Shown: positions 1-12,354, counted from the stretch's first letter. The stretch is 64,000 nt of DNA from Paralithodes platypus (GCA_032716605.1 CM064485.1:31462762-31526761); one strand, 5' to 3'. The notes: generated by a model from the letters alone, not told the origin. Numbers and translations: made by a program.

Positions 1-60
1 AGGGGTCAAGATTATCGTCAAGTTCGTTGGCGCTACCTATATTATTTGTGGAAAGTTTAT

Positions 61-577
61 TTATATGGAATTAGAAAACTCAGACTGTGAGGAAGATCTA
101 GGTGTGTTTGTCAGCAATGATTTGAAACCTAGAAAACAGTGCATTAGGCTAGCGTTCGTAAGAAGGCAAACAGGATTTTCGGGTTCATCTCTAGGAGTTT
201 GAGTAAAAGAACTTCTGATGTTATCTTAAAACTTTACTTGTCATTAGTGAGACCCCATAATGGATTATGCTGTTCAATTTTGGTGTCCTTATTCCAGAAT
301 GGTCATAGATTCCTTGGAGAGAGTACAACGTAGAATGACAAAAATTATCCATAATATTAGAAATCTTCCATAGGAAGAAAGGTTGAAGAAAGTAGGCTTA
401 CATTCGTTAGAGAAACACAGAGTTAGAGGGGATATGATAGAGGTGTTCAAGTCGGTTAGTGGGATTAATAAAGGGGACATGAAATATGTACTAAAGCTCA
501 GTGATAGCGAAAGAACTAGAACAATTGGTTTCAAATTAGATGAATTTCGTTTCAGAAAAGATATAGGCAAATATTTG
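61..577 (+). pseudogene. CR1-like LINE (family A) fragment, truncated at both ends
   Basis: This is a broken piece of the reverse transcriptase C-terminal region. It aligns in order with the complete family A copy at about 34.5-35.0 kb, from the stretch read there as LELENSDC to the stretch DIGKY. It has small insertions near positions 150 and 255, so the frame is lost. The longest open piece is 383-598, whose last codons are foreign. The end of ORF2, the 3' UTR and the octamer tail are all missing, which is unusual because LINE copies normally lose the 5' end; a later rearrangement is likely. Not functional. Confidence 0.85.
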
Positions 578-599
578 TTATGCTCTTTTTACATTTAAA

Positions 600-1098
600 T
601 ACTCATTAATCTTTACATCCATGTACATTTTCAAATTATCATGGTCCGTCTTGGTTATTTTTCTGACCAGTTAACAAGCAATAAGAGTGAGAAGTTGGAG
701 TACACAATGCGCCTTTATGATATATTGTGTTTGTCTTCCAAATAACATATATCTGTAGTATATTATTAAAGATGAATATTATGTGATAGTTTATCTGCTG
801 TATACTGTATATCGTATATATTTATTTGATTTAAAATGGATGTTGATGATCACAGGTTAAATAATAGGAGCAAATAACTATGAAAGAAGCATAAATTCCA
901 GCTTAGAGAGTATAGCAATTGAAATATAGATCAATGTTAATTGATTAACTCAATCAATTAATTTCTAAAATTAACTTAACTATTTAATTTCCCAAATTCG
1001 AGTTAACTTAACTTAGTTGACAAGACACCCAAATTAACTTAACTTATCTAGTTGAGTTATTCGACCCAACTCTGATATATATACCGGTATATATATAG

Positions 1099-1100
<2 letters not shown>
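600..1100. other. AT-rich interval, no gene seen
   Basis: The interval has AT-rich sequence with short repeats of the type TTAACTTAACT near 960-1050. I see no coding or RNA signal. Confidence 0.6.

Positions 1101-1180
<80 letters not shown>
1101..1180. repeat. (TA)n microsatellite
   Basis: About 80 bases of uninterrupted TA dinucleotides, flanked by looser TA-rich sequence. Open frames across it encode only alternating I and Y and are not genes. Confidence 0.97.
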
Positions 1181-1181
<1 letters not shown>

Positions 1182-1225
1182 TGTATATATAATAGGTTTA
1201 TGTGTCAAAGTACATAACATATCAA

Positions 1226-1665
1226 ATTGGATTCTGCATAAAGCCGATTGGTCCACACAAGGCAGATCCCTCTCACACCCAACACTAATTGTAAGGCCTA
1301 ATTATAGGCCCAACTCACTAACACCATGAGGACCGACCTCACCAAAACGATCAGAGGTCAACATAAGACAAAAAAGTGGGGGTCTGCAGAGCGTCGATTC
1401 GCCCAAACCCGGCAGATCCCCCTCACACCCAACCCATCTCGTCCATATGTCTATCTAAATTGATCTTAAAGCTCCCTATCGTTCTTGATCCCACTATAGC
1501 ACTTGGCAGCCTATTCCACCTACCCACAACTCTGTTACCAAACCAATATTTGCCTTTATCTTTCTTGAAACGAAATGTATCTAATTTGAAACCATTTGTA
1601 CGAGTTCTTTCGCTATCACTGAGCTTTAGTACATTTTTCATGTCCCCTTTATTAATCCCACTAAC
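1226..1665 (-). mobile_element. Family A (CR1-like) LINE, 5'-truncated copy 1 of 3 in a head-to-tail array
   Basis: On the minus strand this holds the last codons of ORF2 (from about SGINKGDM to GWV) and the family A 3' UTR. The coding part matches 34.9-35.15 kb. The copy stops at 1665, directly against the octamer tail of the next copy. Confidence 0.88.
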
Positions 1666-2140
1666 ATAAGAAAACATAAGAACATAAGAAAATGGGAGTC
1701 TGCAAAAAGCCGATCGGCCCATACAAGGCAGATCCCTGTCACACCCAACCCCAATTACAAGGCCCAATTATAGGCCCAACTCACTTATACCTTGAGTACT
1801 GACCCCACCAAAACGGTCAGAGATTAACACAAGCTAACGGGGGTCTGCTGAGCGCCGATTGGCCCGCACCTGGTAGATCCCCCTCACACCCAACCCATCT
1901 CGTCCATATGCCTATCTAATTTTATCTTAAAGCTCCCTATCGTTCTTGATCCCACTATATCACTTGGTAGCCTATTCCACCCATCTACAACTCTGTTACC
2001 AAACCAATATTTGCCTATATCTTTTCTGAAACGAAATTTATCTAATTTATAACCATTTGTTCGAGTTCTTTCGCTATCACTGAGCTTCAGTACATTTTTC
2101 ATGTCTCCTTTATTTACCCCACTGAACCACTTGAACACTT
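1666..2140 (-). mobile_element. Family A LINE, 5'-truncated copy 2 of 3
   Basis: It begins with the CATAAGAA-type tail at 1666-1690, then the 3' UTR, then about 84 codons of the ORF2 end (frame 1884-2138). The 5' truncation is near the codons for FKW, only a few codons upstream of where copy 1 stops. Confidence 0.88.
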
Positions 2141-2748
2141 ACAAAAGAACATAAGAAAATAGGAGTCTGCAAAAAGTCGATCGGCCCATACAAGGCAGAT
2201 CCCTGTCACACCCAACCCCAATTACAAGGCCCAATTATAGACCCATCACACTAATACCTTGAGTACTGACCCCACCAAAACGGTCAGAGATTAACGCAAG
2301 ATTACGGGGGTCTGCTGAGCGCCGATTGGTCCACACCTGGTAGATCCCCCTCACACCCAACCCATCTCGTCCATATGCCTATCTAATTTTATGTTAAAGC
2401 TCCCTATCGTTCGTGATCCCACTATATCACTTGGTAGCCTATTCCACCCATCTACAACTCTGTTACCAAACCAATATTTGCCTATATCTTTTCTGAAACG
2501 AAATTTATCTAATTTGAAACCATTTGTACGAGTTATTTCGCTATCACTGAGCTTTAGTAAATTTGTCATGTCTCCTTTATTAATTCCACTAACCCACTTG
2601 AATGTCACCTCTAACTCTGCGTCTCTCTAACGAATGTAAGCCTAATTTCTTCAACCTTTCTTCATACGGAAGGTTTCTAATATTATGGATAATTTTTGGC
2701 ATTCTACGTTGTACTCTCTCCAATGAATCTATGTCCATTCTGTAATAA
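2141..2748 (-). mobile_element. Family A LINE, 5'-truncated copy 3 of 3
   Basis: The octamer tail starts at about 2141 against the truncated end of copy 2. The 3' UTR and the ORF2 end follow (frame 2351-2608), and homology continues to about 2748, where the intact element encodes YRMDIDSLERV. A small deletion near 2605 breaks the frame. Confidence 0.87.
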
Positions 2749-2759
2749 TCTAACACAGA

Positions 2760-3236
2760 AGTTATCCAATGATTGTTGTAATACTGATAAAAGAGTGAAA
2801 CATTTCACAAACATTGCTTGTAAACTGGTCAACACAACGAAAAGGACCGTGATAACTGAAATGCATAAATTGAATGATTACTGAGCATTCATATCCAAAA
2901 AAAGAGAATAAGCAATGTTCTTGTTAGTATTTCAATAAATTACGATTCATAATAATTATGTAGGACTTTTGAGGTTAGAGTAGTTGACATAAAATGTATA
3001 CAGGAATCATTGCACAGGTACAGGCTATTTCCGGAAATTTTCGATCGACAGTTATGTTTGTGGCAGCACTATGAGGCGCTATTATGTATATAATTGACAA
3101 CTATACTGAGTTTGAATGATATAATGACCATGATCTACATTTTAATAATAACATATATTTAGAAGCTTCCAAAATTAACTTTAGATATTCCAGAATATAG
3201 TTGCCCAGAAAAGTGGCCGGGGAAAGGTGACCGAGT
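2760..3236. other. No gene seen
   Basis: Mixed AT-rich sequence. No coding, RNA or clear repeat signal was recognised. Confidence 0.5.
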
Positions 3237-3238
3237 TA

Positions 3239-3468
3239 ACATAAGAACATAAGAAAATGGGAGTCCGTAGAAAGACGATCGGCACACACAAGGCAGATCC
3301 CTGTCACACCCAACCCTAATTATAAGGCCTAATTATAAGGCCAGCTTAAAAAACACCATTAGGACTTACCTCACCGAAACGGTCAGAGGTTAGAAAAACG
3401 GGGATCTGCAGATTCCCACACCTGGCCCACACCTGACAGATCACCCTCACACCCAACCCATCTCGTTT
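3239..3468 (-). mobile_element. Family A LINE, 3' UTR-only copy
   Basis: On the minus strand this is the family A 3' UTR with an octamer tail at 3239-3256. The coding part is limited to the last few codons near 3455-3468. It shows the extreme 5' truncation typical of LINE copies. Confidence 0.8.
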
Positions 3469-3641
3469 ATCCTATATCATTATTATACCTTCTCCTCCTA
3501 CTCTAATCCTTCTAATCGGTCACGTCATTAGTCTCCCCACACACTCAAACACAGGACATTCCTATAATTATAGTTGTACAATGCTTCACTAGTATTGTTA
3601 TATATTTTTTATGATTTGCGATTTGAATATGAGCTATAGCT

Positions 3642-3680
3642 ACTCTCTCTCTCTCTCTCTCTCCCTCGCTCTCTCTCTAA
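3642..3680. repeat. (CT)n microsatellite
   Basis: CT dinucleotide run with one interruption. The surrounding 3470-3930 shows no gene. Confidence 0.9.
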
Positions 3681-3944
3681 TATGGAAGTCATATATACTG
3701 AATGGGTCAGACAATGTGGATTAAAACAAAATGCTTAGCCTCAACATTACACAGAGTTAGTAATATGAATATGATGATAAGTTAACCAATTAATCTGAAG
3801 ATATTTAAACTAAGTTAAGTCCGGAAATGAGATACCGGTAACATAAATTATTCATAGCATTATTTTATTACGAATGGACAACATTTTGTCGTCAACATAA
3901 TACACAAAATTTGCATCCTTTAGAAGCCAGTTTAGAGTGTGGGA

Positions 3945-4055
3945 GGCTAACAAACTTCAAAGTGTGGGCGAAAAGACTTCAAGGTGTGGGCGAACGAACT
4001 TCATTGTTTGGGCGAACAAATTCCTAGTTTGGGCGAAGACTTGTGGGCGAATAGA
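3945..4055. repeat. Short decayed tandem repeat, core GTGTGGGCGAA
   Basis: Four to five units of roughly 25 bases share ACTTCAA followed by GTGTGGGCGAA or TTTGGGCGAA. They are diverged and non-coding. Confidence 0.7.
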
Positions 4056-4109
4056 CCGTAAACCTCTATCATATCTTAAATGATTTAATATACGGTACCG
4101 AATGAAATA

Positions 4110-4290
4110 GTTCGGTTGCATTATTTTGTTTTACTAACTATTATGCGATCTTATTCAAATTAGAAAGGACGTCTATCAGTTATAGTGCTACAAACCATCT
4201 CAATGAACCTTAGCTAACACGACCCTTCCTAAGCAGTACAAAGCCGTCTAAATATATTTGAAATATAAAACACATTACCGGTACTGCAAT
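4110..4290. repeat. Degraded M3-type MITE
   Basis: The order of short motifs (TATTATGCGATCTTATTCA, then CCTTCCTAAGC, CGTCTAAAT and TTACCGGTACTG) follows the M3 copies at 17.7, 18.0 and 28.2 kb. Both ends are eroded. Confidence 0.5.
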
Positions 4291-4420
4291 ATATATATAT
4301 ACTGTATATCATTTATAGTGTATATATAATACGTGTAGGCCTATAGGTATGTGTGTCAAAATAAACGAAAACTTTTTCCTGTAGTGGGTAGAGAGCAATT
4401 TGTTATCCCTTTACTGTATA

Positions 4421-4502
<82 letters not shown>
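4421..4502. repeat. (GA)n microsatellite
   Basis: About 80 bases of GA dinucleotides followed by a G-rich stretch. The minus-strand frame 4403-4702 (poly LS) comes from this repeat. Confidence 0.97.
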
Positions 4503-4506
<4 letters not shown>

Positions 4507-4509
4507 GGG

Positions 4510-4700
4510 GAGGGGGGTACCCGTGATCACTGTACAAGACAGTAGATGTGGTAACGTGTGGTATTGAGATGCCTTGGTAATGAATTGGCTTGGTAATGAG
4601 CTGGTATGGTGATGAAACCGACTGGTGAAGAAAAGGTCTGGTCATGAGATGGCATGGTCTTGAGGTGACTGTCTTGTTTGTGTGGTGAGATGGCATGGTC
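4510..4700. repeat. Degenerate GATGGCATGGT-type tandem repeat
   Basis: Loose repeats of the type TGATGAGATGGCATGG and TTGGTAATGAGCTGG, about 15-20 bases long. Non-coding. From 4700 to 5210 no gene is seen. Confidence 0.5.
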
Positions 4701-5210
4701 ATGAGATGTCTAACATTCTACCTCTCTACCGTGCAGTGCTACTAACAGGGAAAATGAAACGAATTAATCCTGACGACTGTACAATCACTTATACAAATTC
4801 GTGGACCCCCTGTGTTTCTTTATGCAATAATAAATATCTGGATTGATTTTTAGATGAAATTTGCTTTTCAATAAATAGCATATATAATTTTGTAGTTGAT
4901 GTACTAGCAATTTGAATCATATTTTCGGTTCCAGAGATATACTTCCATAATTAAAAATAGGTGAGGTCCACTCATTTTTATGAGTGCCGGCACTCTTGTG
5001 CTTCAGCTTCGCTCTATTGTATATTTTTTGTTTCACAAAGGCTAGTTGGCTCACTTGCCATTACAGTATATTATGTCCTGCAAATATATATTTGAAAGGG
5101 AAAGACCCCTTGTGGGTGGAGGGGTCCTATAAATTGATAGGGATGAGCTTTATAATGTGCTAAATGAACATTAACATATTTGTTTAAAAATAGAACAGTA
5201 ATGGAGCTAT

Positions 5211-5345
5211 CTATCTATCTTTTGCCTGACGCCGTGATCCCCGAATGGGTGGCCACGAACTAAACGCTCCCCTTCTTCACTATATCCTTCCACCTCTCTC
5301 TCGGTTTACCTCCCCCTCTCTGTCCCTTTACCTCGCTCTGATAAG
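5211..5345 (-). mobile_element. RTE-like LINE, extreme 3'-end copy
   Basis: On the minus strand this is the last part of the RTE-like element seen at 41.36-42.29 kb, ending in the same sequence (ATCACGGCGTCAGGCAA on the minus strand) followed by a TAGA tail. It contains only the terminal codons and tail. Confidence 0.8.
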
Positions 5346-5349
5346 GGCA

Positions 5350-6600
5350 TATTTATTGGGGGGGGGGGGGGAAGGTAAATTTTTCCCTTGAAGATATATC
5401 GAGATTGGTTTGCCTTAGGCCCAATTCATATATAAAATATTGGAATGATGCGCAGCCTGGCTTTTGGGGTACCATGAGTATATGCGGCTAATGCTCGGTT
5501 GATGCTCTATATAGAAGAAAATATATTAGTAACTGATAGGCACGGTCTTCCCAGCATGAACAATAACATCAACATCAACAAAAACAACAACAGCAATCGT
5601 ATGAACACGATGGTACGATGGTGAATGGCATTGCCCAAACCACATAGGAGAAAGTGGCGAATGACATTTTTGTTTATACATAAATATACAAATATATAAA
5701 ATAAATAAATATATAAATATATATATATAAAATATATAAATATATAAATAGAAAAAAATCACCAATCAGATTCTCTCCCGAACTCCTTCAAGTCTAAAGT
5801 ATTTCCCTTCCAGGGGATGCGAACAGGTGTGTGTGTTAGTTAGTTCGTTAACATAGGACTTCAGAGGCTATCAAGCCTTCTAGAATATTATGCCAGCACA
5901 CTGTAAGTCATGAATAGCGTCAGGACTGGATCCCATTTTCGAGAACTCCAGTCCCTTGATCTGTGTGGTCAGTGGTATTTATGTAAATCTCTTTCTCATG
6001 GCTGGAAGTCAGTGGTGCTAATAGGTCAAATCACTACCCTGTTCCAAGTAAGTAGTCCAAAACTCTTGAACAATAACCTCTATAGCTCACACACGACTAG
6101 AGTAATCAAGCTAATATTTCTACCATTTGGGAAGGGCCAGCCAGGAAATCGGTGTGGAAATTTACAACCCATTAGTTGTAGCTCTTTTTGAGTTACAGAG
6201 ATTAGGAGTCACGATTTCTGGAGTACTTATTTTATAACAGGGTATAGTTAGTCATACGTGCCAGGATGGAAATATGAACCCCATGACTACGCAAGGTCCC
6301 TCTTGAGCTTAATATCCGATTCAGATGTATGTATACAAGTATTATCACTGCTAGGTTTGGCATCATAATTATAGAAACACAGCTTGATTTTAGCAATAAT
6401 AATATATTTCATTAGTGCTTTTTTGCTCCAGATAAATCGAGGTTTAAATAGAGATATAATCATTCACTGTTTGTAATTAATATTAGTTCTAGAACTCACG
6501 TAAATAGCATGAATTTATGTAGGAGTAGTAATGTTGTTGTAGGAAACATATCTTCACTGACTGTAAAGTGCATATGTGGATTACATTTGTCGAAGAAGTT
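5350..6600. other. No gene seen
   Basis: AT-rich, with a G run near 5360 and ATATAA runs near 5690-5750. The short open frames here (for example 5910-6191) show no recognisable domain or biased composition. Confidence 0.5.
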
Positions 6601-6629
6601 GGTTGAGATCAATAAATTCAACAAGCTTA

Positions 6630-6832
6630 AACCTTTCCATACGGGTGACGTCCATTTCATTTTTTTCTGGCTATTATTGGACGATCTTATTCAGCTTAGA
6701 AAAGACCTCTAGGAATTGAGCAGGCTTCAATCTATGTTTCTTAACTCTTTAACTACCACAGATACTTTTCAAACTGATTACAATAGTCTAATGATAGCCA
6801 GAATGAAATGAAGACGTGTTAAAAGGAGGCTG
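6630..6832. repeat. M3-type MITE, degraded
   Basis: Begins AACCTTTCCATACGGGTGACG and carries the internal TTCAGCTTAGAAA and GACCTCTAG motifs in the same order as the better M3 copies. Ends with TGAAGACGTGTTAAAAGG. Terminal TTAA motifs are eroded. Confidence 0.65.
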
Positions 6833-6907
6833 GACATAAATTTCGAGGATACTAGCGAAAAGTCCATTTCTTACGGCTTACTACATGTATGTTTCTAGCC
6901 GACAAAA

Positions 6908-7104
6908 TTAACGGAGGTAGTGTATTCTCAACAATTATGGACTTAATAACAGAGGTAGTGTATTCTCAACAATTATGGACTTGATAACAGAAGTAGTGTA
7001 TTCTCAACAATTATGGACTTACAGTAATAACGGAGGTAGTGTATTCTCAACAATTATGGACTTAGTAACGGAGGTAGTGTATTCTCAACAATTATGGACT
7101 TAAT
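6908..7104. repeat. Minisatellite, five units of about 40 bp
   Basis: Five nearly identical units share GGTAGTGTATTCTCAACAAT, with small indels at the joints. The array is recent and head to tail, with no spacer variation that would suggest a CRISPR array. Confidence 0.93.
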
Positions 7105-7375
7105 AAAGGTATAACAAGAGTAATTCAAATATCAGCAAATAATTATCCTTGGAAAAGTATATTGGTAGTGATAAATCCATCTATTACAAGGATACAAAGG
7201 TAAATCACCATGAACATTACTCAATTGATGGATATATTAATTTGATACCCTTGATATTTTAGAGTGTGGTATATGGGGAGAGGCCCTTCTGCCTTTCACT
7301 TAGTATTAACTACTACTGTATACCTTGTTCATTTTAGGTAGGCCAGAAATCCTGACTCATAACCTCTATAACTCA

Positions 7376-7577
7376 TCCCCCCCCTCACCCCCCCCACACA
7401 CACACACATACTCTCACTCTCAGTCTCTCTCTCTCTCACACTACTTCACCCAGTTCCCATCCCCCCCCCCCCTGCATCCCCTTCTCTCCAATTAGTCATT
7501 CCCCCATTCGTTTGATCCAAGCCTCTCCAGCCACTATATTAGAGATCACAAAGAAGGAAAAGGAAATCAGAGAGCAA

Positions 7578-7617
<40 letters not shown>

Positions 7618-7622
7618 GAGAC
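7376..7622. repeat. Cluster of C-rich, CA, CT and GA simple repeats
   Basis: C runs at 7378-7395 and 7460-7471, CA and CT dinucleotides at about 7393-7440, and GA runs at 7580-7620. No gene is seen in 7105-7800. Confidence 0.85.
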
Positions 7623-7799
7623 TGCGTGCACAGTTCTTGCGATTCCTAGTAGGCCTTAAATTTACATTGAACTAGAAGGTGTTGCTAAGTGGAAGACAAT
7701 GATAAGAAAACAAAAGGCATTTACCACACCCACCCTTTCCTACCAACATAATTAAAATATTTCGTATTGGTTTGAAAATTAATCGCTATTTATTTAAGT

Positions 7800-8960
7800 T
7801 AATAGAGAAGGATTATGGACAGTTTTAGAGCTGTATGATGTAAATTATTTTTTATTAATGCTGTGAAGTTTTTTTTTATATGGTAGTGAAGAATGTGTAA
7901 GGATGAATGGCGCATTAAGGGGAGGCAGACCGTTTTTCTGGACCCCCTTCTCCCTCATGTTTAGCCCCACTAGTTTTGAGATTATAAGACGTTCGGCCCA
8001 TTAGTTTGGCGATTTTAACACCTTTCGCCCCATTTCATTGTCAATTTTAAGACCTTTCGTGCCATTTAGGTGTCGATTATTTCCTGGCAAGCGATAGCGA
8101 CCTGCAATTTTAAGAGGAACCGGCCTATGGCCGGGAAATTTTTCTACCAAAAAATGAACAAATTTATCTTGAAGGGGGGTCTAGGGGGTGTTTTTCTAAG
8201 CTTGATGGAAGGCTAGGGAGGAAACTAAAAACTATATGAATAAATGAATTAATAGACCAAACAAATGGCCAGTCTCCCCTTAAGTGTGTGGTTTAGTGTG
8301 CAGGTCGGAGTGAGACAGGGATGTGTGATGTCACCCTGGTTGCTTAATATCTACATGGATGGAGTAATGAGATAAGTAAAGGACAGAGAAAGAAGAGAGG
8401 GAGTAGAGATAGTGAGTGGTGGGAACAGAATGACTGTCACTAATGTCTTATACGCAGATGATGCAGTGTTGTGTGCCGAGAGCGAGAATGGCCTGTGCGA
8501 GATGGTGGATATATTTGTGGAAGTATGTGAAAGACGAGGTCTGAAAGTAAATGTTAATAAAAGCAAAATAATGGTAGTAAAAAGAGAAGGAGACACAGTG
8601 TGCAATGTAAGGATTAATGGAGAACAGCTTGAACTAGTAGAAGAATTTATGTATCTGGGAGCCATGATTGAGAAAAGGGGAATATGTACAAGAGAAGTAG
8701 AAAACAGAGTAACACAAGGAAGAAGGTAGCTGGAGCAATGAAAGCTTTGTTTAGGAGCATAAAGTTGAGCATGGGAGCAGTGAGGAGATTGCATGAGGGT
8801 GTGCTGGTGCCGACATTGATGTATGGATGTGAAACTTTGGTATGGTATAGTAATGAATAGTCACAAGTAAGAGCAGTTGAAATGGATTTGCTAAGAAATG
8901 CGTGTGGAGTTCGAAGAATAGACAAAGTAAGAAGTGCGAACATAAGGGAAGCGTAGGGAT
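7800..8960 (+). pseudogene. RTE-like LINE, reverse transcriptase core (5' segment of an interrupted copy)
   Basis: The frame reads CVRMNGALSVWF up to 7914, is interrupted by MITE M1 (7919-8279), and resumes with VQVGVRQGCVMSPW, an RT motif-B region. After a stop at about 8371 it continues with YADDAVLCAE (the catalytic ADD, motif C), then LKVNVNKSKIMV and the thumb region. The family role is reverse transcription of its own RNA at a nicked target. The copy is truncated at the 5' end, has several stops, and is cut at about 8960 by a family B LINE. Its C-terminal part reappears at 12355. Relatives with the same motifs occur at 41.4-42.3 kb. The RTE assignment is by motif only. Confidence 0.8.
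7919..8279. mobile_element. M1 MITE (361 bp) with TTAA target duplication
   Basis: Bounded by TTAA at 7915-7918 and 8280-8283 with terminal inverted repeats starting GGGGAG. It shares its interior (GCGATAGCGA, GAACCGGCC, ACAAATTTATCTTGA) with copies at 26138-26498 (also 361 bp), 35635-35952 and 44047. TTAA duplication is the hallmark of piggyBac-type transposition. It is non-coding. Removing it with one TTAA restores a continuous RTE frame around VRMNGALSVWF. Confidence 0.88.
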
Positions 8961-8962
8961 GT

Positions 8963-11900
8963 GGCGACCCAACCACCCGTCACTTTGTGGTGCAGAGAGC
9001 CCCTGGAGGTTGGGACCGGGAATCCTAACCTCCAGAATTGTTAGGAGGAGGCTGTAGACACCAGCCGAACAGGGCGGTACTCCCAGGGAGTGGTAGGTGG
9101 CTGATAAGGACCGCTGCAACTCCTGTTTCACCACCTGGCCTCCCTACCTGATCCTTTCAGTGTCTCATCAGTACTGAGGGCAACCCCAGCCTGCTCTCCA
9201 AAACACCTTCTCCTCCTATCAATACATTATACTACAAACACCTTACATACTACACTAACTTAAAAAAAAAAAAAATAAAAAAAAAATAAACAAAATATAT
9301 ATATATCTCGACCCGCCTCGGAGTCACAAGGGGTTCGGACCAGAAATACCCCCATCAGTCTGTCCCCTGGAAGTGACTCGCCAAAATGCTCTGGACCACC
9401 ACTTTATACTCTTACTATTAATTTCTGTAATATTTGTGACCATTCCTCTAACTTCCACTCATGGAACACCACCTCTTTCTGCCAACCCTGATCTTCTCTT
9501 TCTCACCGAGACACAGTTGTCTGGGACTACTGACAGCAAACCCTTCTCTTTATCCTCCTACAGTACTATCTCTATCCTCAGTTTCGAGCCAAAGGTGGAT
9601 GTTGCGTCTATGTACGCAACAATCTTGCTTTCTCTTGTGTTCCCAACTTAGATTCTTCTGAATTCTCAACTCTCTGGGTAAAGCTTTCTTGTCACTCTCA
9701 AACTAAATATTTCTGCGCTGTCTATCTCTCCCCTAATTCTACTGACTTTCCAAAATTCTTTGACTATCAAACTTTTAAAGTGGTACACATTCTATCCATC
9801 TGTCCATTCGCAGAAATATCCATCTTAGGAGACTTCACTGTTTACCACCACCAATGGCTCTCCTCTGTTTCCACTGACCAACCTGGTGAACAATTAAAGT
9901 TACATATATTGTATCTTAAACGACCTAGAGCAGTTAGTCCAGAAACCCACCTGTATCCCGGATCGCTTCGGAGATCGGCCCAACATTCTTGACTTATTTC
10001 TAACCTCTAACCATTCTGCTTGTACTGTAAATCTTTTCTCCCCTTTGGGCTCCTCCGATCATAAACTAATAACTGTCACCTGTCCTATCTCTCTGGTACG
10101 GCCATCCGATCCTCCCGACCGGCGGCGCTTAAGGCACTTTGGCGCTGCCAACTGGGAGGCTCTTTGGCATTACTTCTTTGAATTTTCATGGAATGACTTT
10201 TGCTTCCGTGGCCGGGGACCCTCGGAGAGTGCTGAACGCATTACTGAGGTAATCCTCTTGGGCATGGAAGCATACATTCCATTTTCTTTTTCTCAGTCTA
10301 ATGCAAAAATATCTTGGTTTACTCACGCTTGTTCTACTGCTGTCCGCAACAAGGAGGAAGCATTCAAATGGTAATGACGCCTTAAGACTCAAGAATCTCA
10401 TTCTTCCTATGTTTCTGCCCGGAATCAAGCCAAATCTGTTCTTTGACTTATCAAACACTCTTTCATCAATAATAAATGCACTGAACGATCCAACTCTAGC
10501 TCTTCCCAAGCTTTCTGGCATCTAGCCAAAAACCTCTCCAACAATTTTTCTTCCTCGTCTTTCCCTCCCCTTTTCCACTCTGATGGCACAACCATCACTT
10601 CTTCCTCTGACAAAGCTGAACTTTTCGCTCTAACTTTTGCTAGAAACTCCACCTTAGATGATTCCGGTTCTATTCCTCCCTCTCCACCCCTCTCTCTCCT
10701 ACTTATTCCTAATATCCTAATCTCTTCTAAAGATGTATTTTCCACCCTCTCTGGGCTAAATACTAAGAAGGCGTACGGTCCGGATGGTGTTCCTCCTGTT
10801 GTACTCAAAGACTGTGCTTCCGTGCTGACTCCCTGCCTAGGCAAACTCTTTCGTCTCTGTCTCTTCTCTAATGTCTTCCCTTCTTGCTGGAACTTTGCTC
10901 TCATTCAACCTGTCCCAAAGAAGGGTGACCGCTCTCAACCCTCCAACTATCGTTCAATTGCTCTCATCTCTTGTATCTCTAAAGTCTTTGAAACTATTCT
11001 TGTTTCCAAATTTCTTAAGCTTTTCTCTTCTCATAATCTACTCTCAGATCGCCAGTATGGCTTCCTTAAGGGTCGCTCTACTGGTGATCTTCTTTGATAT
11101 CTTACTAATTCTTGGTCATCCTCCTTTCGGGACTTCGGTGAGACCTTTTCTATTGCACTAGACATATCGAAGGCCTTCGATAGAGGCGGGCACAAATCTT
11201 TAATTTCTAAACTACCCTCCTTCGGTTTCTATCCCTACATCTGTGCCTTTGTCTCCAATTTCCTTTACGGCCATCCCATAGCTGCGGTTGTGGACGGCCG
11301 TCGCTCGCTTCCTCATCCTATCAACTCCGGTGTTCCTCAGGGCTCTGTCCTATCTCCCGTTCTCTTTCTAATTTTCATAAATTATCTTCTCAACTGTACC
11401 TCCAGTCCCATCCATTCATACACAGATGACTCTACTTTACACTACTCAATTAGTTTTCTTGAACGCCTCAGCCAGCAATCCTTCAAAAACAAAAGTAATG
11501 AATCCATGCAACACTTATCTTCTGATTTAACTACTATTTCCAATTGGAGCAGAGAATACCTCGTTGCCTCTAACGCTTCCAAAACCCAATGTCTTCATCT
11601 TACTACCCGTCCGGAACTCCCAGAGGACTATCCCTTACATTACAACAATACAAAAATCAATCCTTCATCTTCTCTCAATCTTCTTGGTGTCTCTTTTTCT
11701 TCTGCTCTCACTTGGAAGGATCATATTACCAGTCTTGCTAAGACAGCCTCCCAAAAGCTGGGTGTGCTCAATCGACTCAATGGGTTCTTTACCCCTGCAC
11801 AGCTTCTTGCTCTGTACAGGGGCACAGTGTGTCCTTGTATTGAGTATTGTTCACATGTGTGGGGAGGATCCTCTCACACCGCACTCCTAGACAAAGTAGA

Positions 11901-12354
11901 AAGGAAAGCCTTCCGTATCATTAACTCCCGTCCACTCACCAACTCTCTGCAATCTCTTTCTCTTTGCCGCAATGTTGCATCTCTATCGCTAATACAATAA
12001 TCAATGTTCCTCAGAGCTCTCCCAGTGTATACCACCTCCTCTATGTAGGGTATGTAGTACCCTTCTTGCAACACAATCCCACCCCTACTCTGTGCAACTC
12101 TCCAACCCAAGAGTGAAACGTTATTCTCAGTCTTTCCTCTATTCAACAGCTGAGCTCTGGAACTCTCTCCCAGAATCAGTCTTTCCCTCTTCCTATGACT
12201 TAAATTGATGCAAACTCCGTGTGTCCAGGCATTTTGGCTCGAACGTCCCTTGATTTTGGCCCTGTCACTCCTTCAACTCTGGGGGAAGCACTCGATACAG
12301 GCATTTCTGTTTTTGTCTCCCTCACTCATATAGAAAAACAAAAACAAAATGTTG
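8963..12354 (+). mobile_element. Family B LINE, near full length but degenerate
   Basis: A 5' UTR at about 8963-9400 matches a second copy at 40316-40620. Next comes an APE-type endonuclease region in broken frames: FLTETQ near 9505, GDF then a T where Asn is expected near 9830, and LGSSDHK at 10045. Reverse transcriptase follows: YGPDG near 10780, PVPKKGD near 10915, DISKAFD near 11165, SGVPQGSVLSP near 11330, and YTDD near 11425 where family B has YADD. The C-terminal domain runs to about 12250 and an A-rich end to about 12345. Open pieces are 10045-10374, 10822-11097 and 11290-12000. The changed endonuclease Asn and RT Ala, plus many frameshifts, mean it is dead. It resembles Jockey/CR1-group LINEs; I cannot fix the clade. 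No ORF1 was found. Confidence 0.87.

Noticed and set aside
1044..1256. Open frame with poly-IY protein
   Set aside because: It is produced by the TA microsatellite. The same holds for the frames at 30781-31135.
4403..4702. Open frame with a long LSLSLS run
   Set aside because: It is a translation of the GA microsatellite, with no domain.
6908..7104. Possible CRISPR-like array
   Set aside because: The units are contiguous, with no spacers between repeats. The context is eukaryotic.
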